DNA from: Cinnamomum chago
Taxonomy: Eukaryota; Streptophyta; Magnoliopsida; Laurales; Lauraceae
Direction of reading: 5' to 3'
NCBI GenBank assembly: GCA_038049695.1
Contig: CP142461.1
Coordinates: forward strand, 39,481,501-39,545,500
DNA: 64,000 nucleotides
Shown here: one piece after another, positions 58,434-64,000 of the stretch
Layout of the letters: each line of letters starts with the position of its first letter
Numbering within the stretch: the stretch's first letter is position 1
Translations under genes and position numbers: made by a program
Notes under the pieces: generated by a model
What the model was told of the DNA's origin: nothing
The model's input: only the letters and a program-made list of their open reading frames with translations
Databases searched by the model: none

Positions 58434-58830
58434 CATGGATGCGGCAAGTCCGGCCAGGGCATCTGCACCGATGTTCTCACCTCTAAGGATGTGGGTGATG
58501 TGACAGATGTCAAACCTTTGGCGAAGTGATTGTGCCTTGTTGTACTAAGGCAACAGATCAGGCTTCCTGACTTCAAATTTCTGATTCATCTGGTTGACGA
58601 TCAGTTAAGAGTCCCCAAAAGCTTCCAGCATGGTGATGCCAGATTCTAGGGCGAGTTCCAATCCTACAATCAGGGCTTGGTACTCAGCTGCATTGTTTGA
58701 GCATGGTTCCTATAGTGAGAAAGCATGTGGAATCATGTATTTGTCAAGACTGACAAAAAGGATGTCAATTCCCGATATCAGCTTTCTTTTTTCATTTGTC
58801 CCGGTTGCACCGTCAAAGTACATGTCCTAG
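58434..58830 (-). pseudogene. Second, archaeal-type RNase H of A2
   Basis: The minus strand encodes YFDGATG (about 58820), NNAAEYQALIVGLELALE, EAFGDS and GADALAGLAAS (about 58440). This is the D-E-D-D set of an RNase H of the RVT_3 / archaeal-like type. It follows the gypsy RNase H that ends at about 59001, giving a dual RNase H as known for Tat-lineage elements. Two in-frame stops (one before EPCSNN, one inside GDS-LIV) and a preceding TGA near 58998 break it. It would act on RNA in RNA-DNA hybrids during reverse transcription. Confidence 0.85.
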
Positions 58831-59000
58831 GATGCATTTGGTGAAAAAGTCTCCATGTTGTAGACAGGTTCGTCTAGGAGATCATCTCTGAGTGGGGAAT
58901 CTTTTGGCAACGGATGTTCTACGAGAAAATCCGTTAGGGCTTGGTCTTTGATTGCCTTTTGTCGTACATACCTGATATCAAATTGTGATAGGAGGATGGA

Positions 59001-60536
59001 TCATTTTACCAGCCGGGCATTAAGAGAGCCTGCTTTTGTGACCAGGACTTTTAAGAGGTTAATCCTCGAAATCAGGTAGACTGTGTTCGAAAGAAGGTAG
59101 TGACGTAGCTTTTGTACAACAAACATCACTGCAAGGCATTCTTTCTCGACTAGAGAGTAGTGATGCTCCATACCTACCAGCATACAGCTGAGGTAGTATA
59201 GAGCAGTTTCCTTTCCCTCATCATTCTCTTGTACAAGCAGGGCGCCTAGAGAGTGGTTGAGAGCTCTTGTGAACAAGATGAATGGTTTTCCAGTGGTAGG
59301 GGCAGCCAACACTGGAGGTTTGGTCAGGTATGTCTTGATGTCTTGAAATGTTGCTTCACATTCAGCATCCCAAACAAAGTTCACACCTTTCTTCATTAGG
59401 CGAGAGAAGGGACAGCATTTCCCCGAGAGATTGGAGATGAACCGTCTAATGTATGCCAACCTTCCTTGAAGTCCTTTCAATTCTCTTAAGGTTCTTGGAG
59501 AAGGCACTTCTAGAATAGCCTTGACTTTGATGGGGTCAAGTTCTATTCCAGCTTTCCAGACTATGAATCCGAGAAACTTACCCCACGAGACGCCGAAGAA
59601 GCATTTGAGGGGATTCATTCGCAGTTTGTGTTTGCGAAGTCGGAGGAAGACTTCTTGAAGGTCTTTCAGATGGTCTTCTTTTCTTCTTCTTTTGACGGCG
59701 AGGTCATCAACGTAACGTTCGACCGTCTTGTGCTGCATATCTTGGAATATCTTCATCATAGCCCTCTGATATGTGGCACCAGCATTTTTCAAACCAAATG
59801 GCATGACAGTGTAGCAATACACGCCAAATGGGGTCCGAAATGATGTGTGTTTTTCATCTTCAGGATCCATCTTTATCTGATTGTAGCCAGAGAATCCATC
59901 CACGAATGTCATTCGCTCAAACCCACAGGTGTTGTCAATCATCACCTCTGGTATGGGGAGCGGGAACTCATCTTTGGGGCAAGCGCCATTTAGGTCTCTA
60001 TAATCAATACAGACCCTGATCTGCCCATTTTTCTTTGTCACCGGGACAATGTTGGCCAACCATTCAGGATGTTGTTCCTCATGGATGAAGCCGACGCTTT
60101 TGAGTTTCTTAACTTCTTGTTCAATTTTGTCCATCACGTCTGGACGAAATCTTCTTTGGCCTTGTTTGACAGGCTTGATATCTTTTTGCAGATTGAGTCT
60201 GTGGACTGCTATTTTGGGGTCTAAGCCAGGCATTTCAGCATAAGACCATGCAAAACAATCAACAAACTCACGAAGAAAAGAGATATACTCGGGTAACTCA
60301 TCATCCTTTATATTCTTGCTTATGAATACAGGACGTGGGTTATCTAGTGTTCCCAAGTCTATCTTTTGAATAGGATCTTCTGTTGAAAGGTTCGAAGGTT
60401 GTTTCTCCACAATAATTTCGGAGGCTTCCAACTCAACGAAACCTTCTGGATTTTCAAGGGCATTTTCAGGCCAAGGCTTTGTTTCTGGCCATGGGTCTTC
60501 AGGATCGGTGATCTCCTCAAGACTTGCTATGAGGTG
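59001..60536 (-). pseudogene. Reverse transcriptase with gypsy-type RNase H of A2
   Basis: This frame is open for about 510 codons, the best preserved part of pol. It shows the N-terminal acidic linker (DLGTLDNPRPVFIS), RT fingers (FRPDVMDKIEQEVKKL, VCIDYRDLN), SGYNQI, the palm motif YVDD (59703-59714), the FLGF motif (about 59570) and then the gypsy RNase H (PFILFTRALNHSLGALLVQ, KECLAVMF). The first RNase H aspartate region reads FTRA where many relatives have an aspartate, so this domain may be weakened. It converts element RNA into DNA in the particle. The frame is continuous in phase with the protease region to its right and ends with a TGA before the second RNase H. Confidence 0.9.
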
Positions 60537-60539
60537 GTC

Positions 60540-62519
60540 TCAATCGTCTGTTGAAATTGGGTCAAAGTAGGGTACTTCTTTTGGAGATGATGGTTCTTCT
60601 GGGTCAGAATGCCACATGTCTGTATCACCGGACAATTTCTCTTCATCATCAGAGAAATCATACCGATCGGTAGAGCTTCCTAGATCCTTGACAGGTGACT
60701 CTTCTAAGACATATCCAGGGAGATCGCTGTCTTCAAGGACATGAGATGTTGAGGCTTGGTCGGCAAATCGACACCTCAGCATTTGTGTCAACTGTCTCAT
60801 GGGAGTGTCGGGATCATACCCCAATCCATGTGATGATTTCTCTACATGACCGTAGAGTCTCCAATCTTCCAATTGACCTTTGGTCAAGGCGGGATCCAAT
60901 GGTGTGAGAATACCACGACCTTGCCCCAGATCGACTAGGTTTTGAGTGTCGTAACACATTTTCTTCATAATAGCTTGTGCCATAGGACTATATAGAAATA
61001 GTTGAGGCATACCTTCGTTTTAGAAAGGTTCAAGCATGGAATTTGATGAGGAAGCTTCCGATCTGTGGAAGAAGATTGGCTTCTCTTCTGCTGAAGTTGC
61101 CGGAAAAACAAAGGAAGCAGACGTATGATCTTCTACGTTAGCAGGTCTTTCTATTAGGGGCAGAGCAGGCTGAACTTATTGAGTGTCAGCTTGGCATGAT
61201 AGTGTGTCGTCTTCTAGCTCTGACTCTGAATCCGTGTCATGCATGATAGACACGAAAGAGACAACAAACTTGCCCCCAGACTTTTGCTTTGTCTTCTTCG
61301 CTTTCGTTGTTATGACCAAAGGCTTTGAAGATTTGAGAGAGACAACGAAGGGAGATGGATCTCTCTCTTTAGATTTACCGGAAGGTTTGTTTTCTTCCAA
61401 TGATTGTTGAGGAGCCTTGCCTTTGTCTTTCTGAAGATTTTCAGCAAAGGGTGCCATTTCTTCCTCATTTTCTTCTTTTTCATCTTTGTACATTTGAGCA
61501 TCTGCAAAATGGACTTCTTTGCCTTTGAAGGGCTTTTTGTTTGCAAACACTCGATGTATCGAGCCGTCGTTGCCAACGAACATGATGCACTGATGTAGAG
61601 TTGAAGGGACGACACCATTCTCTTGTATCCAGGGGCGTCCGAGGAGGATGTTGTAGCATGAAGGGGTTCTTATTGCATACACAGTGACTTTAGAGATAAG
61701 ATCACCGATTTGCAACTTGAACCTGATTTTACCGATAGGCCTTTGAGCGCTCCCATTATACCCAAAGATGGATACAGACGTGTGATTCAGCTTGCTAGGT
61801 GGGATGCCCAGCTCTTCAAGTGCCGAAGTAGAGATGAGGTTGAGTGCAGAACCTGGGTCGATCTGGACTCTATGTATCGGCATTTCTTTGATGTACCCTG
61901 TGAAGTACAGGAGTCGGTTGTGCTTTGTCTCGCCTAGTAGGAGATCATCCTTATCGAAGGCAGTTGTTGCACTTACTGCTTTCTGAACCAAGAGGCATTC
62001 AATGCATGAACCCTCGGTTTTCTTCTTTTCTCCCTTTGAAGGAATGTTCGATTTTTTGACCCTATAGTCCAATTCAATTTGTAGGACTTGTGGGGCATGT
62101 TTGTCGACATCCGCATTCGGCCTTTGTAGTTTTGAAATAAGACAATCACGAGTTTGTGGAGACATTCGTAATAGGTCAAGGATGTGCAGTGGTGCAGGTA
62201 TGTGTTTGAAGTGCTCAATCAAGTCGTACTTAAAAGCCTCCTTCGGGCCTGCGTGTTCGTTATTGTTGCCACTTGGGGCGTTTACATTTTGTGTTCCTGA
62301 AGGATTTACATAAGAAGAAGAAGTTTGGTTGTAGTTTTTGTGGTAATCCCGGCCAGAGCGGGTACCTCTACCAACTTCAAGAGCTTCTTGATAAGGGTCT
62401 TCATTTGGAAAATCGTCCTTGGGATCCAAGCGTTGATCCTTCTCATTTGCTGAAGATGTGTCTACAGTAGAGTCACCATCCTCAGTGATTGCGTTACATG
62501 GAGCATTTTCCGGGAACAA
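60540..62519 (-). pseudogene. Protease and linker region of A2 pol
   Basis: The aspartic protease lies around residue 200-320 of the 447-codon frame 62519-61176, with active-site context VQIDPGSALNLIS (about 61845-61868) and the flap/C-terminal ILLGRPWI. It cuts the Gag-Pol precursor. The usual D-T/S-G is D-P-G here. An acidic, Lys-rich linker follows, then a second block (61010-60540, PQLFLYSPMAQAIMKKMCYD) rich in D/E. Stops at about 61173, 61020 and 60537 interrupt an otherwise single phase shared with RT. The N-terminal part (EALEVGRGTRSGRDYHKNY) is a low-complexity linker. Confidence 0.85.
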
Positions 62520-63700
62520 GTCCTAAACAGCATCCAGCAACTTTTCTCCTTCATTGAGTAATTTGTCGGTCCAGACATCTCCTATGAGGTCAAGTATCTG
62601 AGACCAACTAACCAGGTCTCCATCGGCTGAAGTTTCTTCAGGATGATCAGTCGGAAGAGCTGTGAGTTGCGACGTCACGGTTTCAGGGGACGAAGGCTGA
62701 GAAGATGTTATCTCAGTGGAAGTCACCCGAGAAAATGTAGCTCCAGAAGATATACTATCAGGTGTAGCCGGAGAGTACGTGTCTTCAGTAGATGATGCTT
62801 CAGAGGCGCTATCATCTTGAGTTATTGCATTGCAAGTTGCCCTGATAGGAGATCCCCCCAGAGTGGACTGTTGGGAGTCAGACTCATCATCGGATGTGAG
62901 AGGATCATCTATCCAGCAATTCTCTCCATTTTCAGGAGTTGAAGGAGGAGGTACCTGTTGATTTTCAGAGACTTCTGGTTCCGAATTTTGATCGTGAAGA
63001 TCTTGCTTTTATTCTAAGGCAAGGCACTGTAAGACCCTCGCATACTCTTCAGGATCAGGCATGGGAGCCAAATCTTCTTCTTCATCTGCCCCTTGTGGTT
63101 CAACACGATAGGGTTCCACTGGAGCGTTGAAGGGTAGTGAGTGAACAGGATTTTCTCAAACAGGCTCTTGGTCTTCTTCATCATCAGACCAGGATCCTTG
63201 TTGCCTATATGGGTTATACCAGATTACCGGCATAAGGTGAGATTCGGGAACCCATTCTTCGTCGAAGAGGTATTCTCCTGTTTCAAGGGATTCCTCCCAC
63301 TCGTCGGTGTCATTGGCGGTGCCACTGGACTCGATCCATCCATGGAGAATCCAATCACCAAATTGCAAGAGTATGATGCCCCTTGCACAGTTTCATTTCT
63401 GAATTGAGGTGGCATGAAATCACCAAGGGTGAGTTTTCTTTCCACCTTTGAAGCCTTGGATTCTTCCGTTGCCCCCAGCGAAGCAATGGAAGAGGTTTCT
63501 GCCTTTTCCAGGATTTCTTGCTGTGATTGATCTTTCTCCTACTACTTGAGCTTGCGGAGTTGTCACTTGGCTTGCTTTCACTGTTGAGTGGTAGGCTTTG
63601 TTTTGACGATCTCCCAATTTTCATCTTCTAGGAGATCGGGATGCACCCATATAGGTTGTCCTTTAAGTGTTGGATAAGGGACAACTATTGGGACATCTGG
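62520..63700 (-). pseudogene. Gag-protease linker of A2 (acidic, frameshifted)
   Basis: This minus-strand region joins gag to protease. It is rich in S/T/E/D (PSTPENGENCW, SSPETVTSQLTALP) and includes WYNPYR and SDDEEDQE blocks shared with A1 (17467-17700). Stops and at least two phase changes interrupt it, for example the TAG at 62520. No enzyme domain was recognised. Confidence 0.7.
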
Positions 63701-64000
63701 GTCATTTTTATCACCTTAAAGGAAGTAGTGGTCTTCTCCTTTGGTGATTTTGAAGTTTGTCCATACGACACCATGTTGACGGAGGCAGGCCCATAGTTTT
63801 TGTCAAAGGTGATGACTCCGTTTTTCCACATCTCGTTGATCTTTTCTCTCACAACAAAGCATTGATTGAGAGGATGCGAGATCATCTGGTGGTAAGGAAA
63901 ATACCGAGGATCGTTTGTTTTGCCAACATCTCCCGGTCTTTTGGGCTCAGGTAAGGTGGGTTTACCATTTGCTACAAGAGCCTTGAAGATTTCTTCAACA
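63701..64000 (-). pseudogene. gag: Gag C-terminus of A2 (runs off the window)
   Basis: The sequence is nearly identical to 17972-18290 of A1, including HPLNQCFVVREKINEMWKNG and the start of the C-x2-H-x4-H-x4-C knuckle. The remaining gag, ORF1 and the 5' LTR of A2 should lie to the right of the window. Confidence 0.8.

Larger units (their letters stand above)
50181..64000 (-). mobile_element. Element A2: near-complete Tat/Ogre-like Ty3/gypsy element, 5' end off-window
   Basis: In minus-strand order from the right edge: gag C-terminus, protease, RT with gypsy RNase H, archaeal-type RNase H, integrase, two tandem arrays, an opposite-strand gene, PPT and 3' LTR. Pol domains with a second RNase H after the gypsy one, plus an extra antisense ORF, are features of the Tat lineage. 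Many stop codons and some frameshifts inactivate it. Confidence 0.9.

Overview
The window looks like intergenic, heterochromatin-type DNA from a large, repeat-rich flowering-plant genome. I cannot name the species. The evidence is chromovirus and Tat/Ogre-type Ty3/gypsy pol genes, copia-type gag, a TRIM, a hAT-type MITE, primer-binding sites matching plant initiator tRNA-Met, and long LTRs flanked by 5-bp target-site duplications (TSDs). I found no complete host protein gene, rRNA gene or tRNA gene. Nearly every long reading frame is transposon-derived or chance.

Four LTR families dominate. Family A is a Tat/Ogre-like Ty3/gypsy element (LTR about 1.3-1.45 kb). Family B is a non-coding, LARD-like element (LTR about 1.9 kb, PPT and PBS present, interior 2.7-3.1 kb without gag or pol). 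Family C is a Tekay/Del-like chromovirus (LTR about 3.0-3.3 kb, TGTAAGACC...GCGACA). Family D is another Tekay-like LTR.

Layout. 1-37236 is a Russian-doll nest. Element B3 (23892-37236, its left end off-window) was entered by element A1 (5' LTR 22445-23891, ORF1 and gag 17972-20403). A1 was entered by chromovirus C1 (pol 2506-4111, 3' LTR 4163-17466). C1's LTR was entered by B1 (6664-16683), and B1's 5' LTR by a solo C LTR (C2, 11717-14853). Side branches are C0 with A0 at the left edge, solo B2 in A1, solo C3 in B3, and solo B5 (carrying solo C4) in B3. Exact 5-bp TSDs support six of these insertions. 37237-50180 holds a hAT-like MITE, the D LTR carrying another LTR-like sequence and an intact TRIM, a B fragment, a decayed copia 5' end, a possible captured host exon and an LTR-like stretch. 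50181-64000 is a near-complete but inactivated A element (A2) on the minus strand. It contains 3' LTR, PPT, an opposite-strand intron-containing gene with its own TATA box, two tandem arrays, integrase, an archaeal-type RNase H, RT with gypsy RNase H, protease and the gag C-terminus.

How the parts work together: A supplies gag-protease-RT-RNase H-integrase for its own copying, and C encodes integrase with a chromodomain that in this clade directs insertion to heterochromatin. B, the TRIM and the MITE lack enzymes and must be moved by proteins made elsewhere. All pol copies here carry stop codons.

Most unusual signals: (1) LTRs of unrelated families each carry a cluster of short palindromes, and copies of the same C LTR carry entirely different palindrome words at the same place; (2) the non-coding B interior carries a regularly recurring AGATATAACTAT-like motif; (3) the antisense gene in A2.
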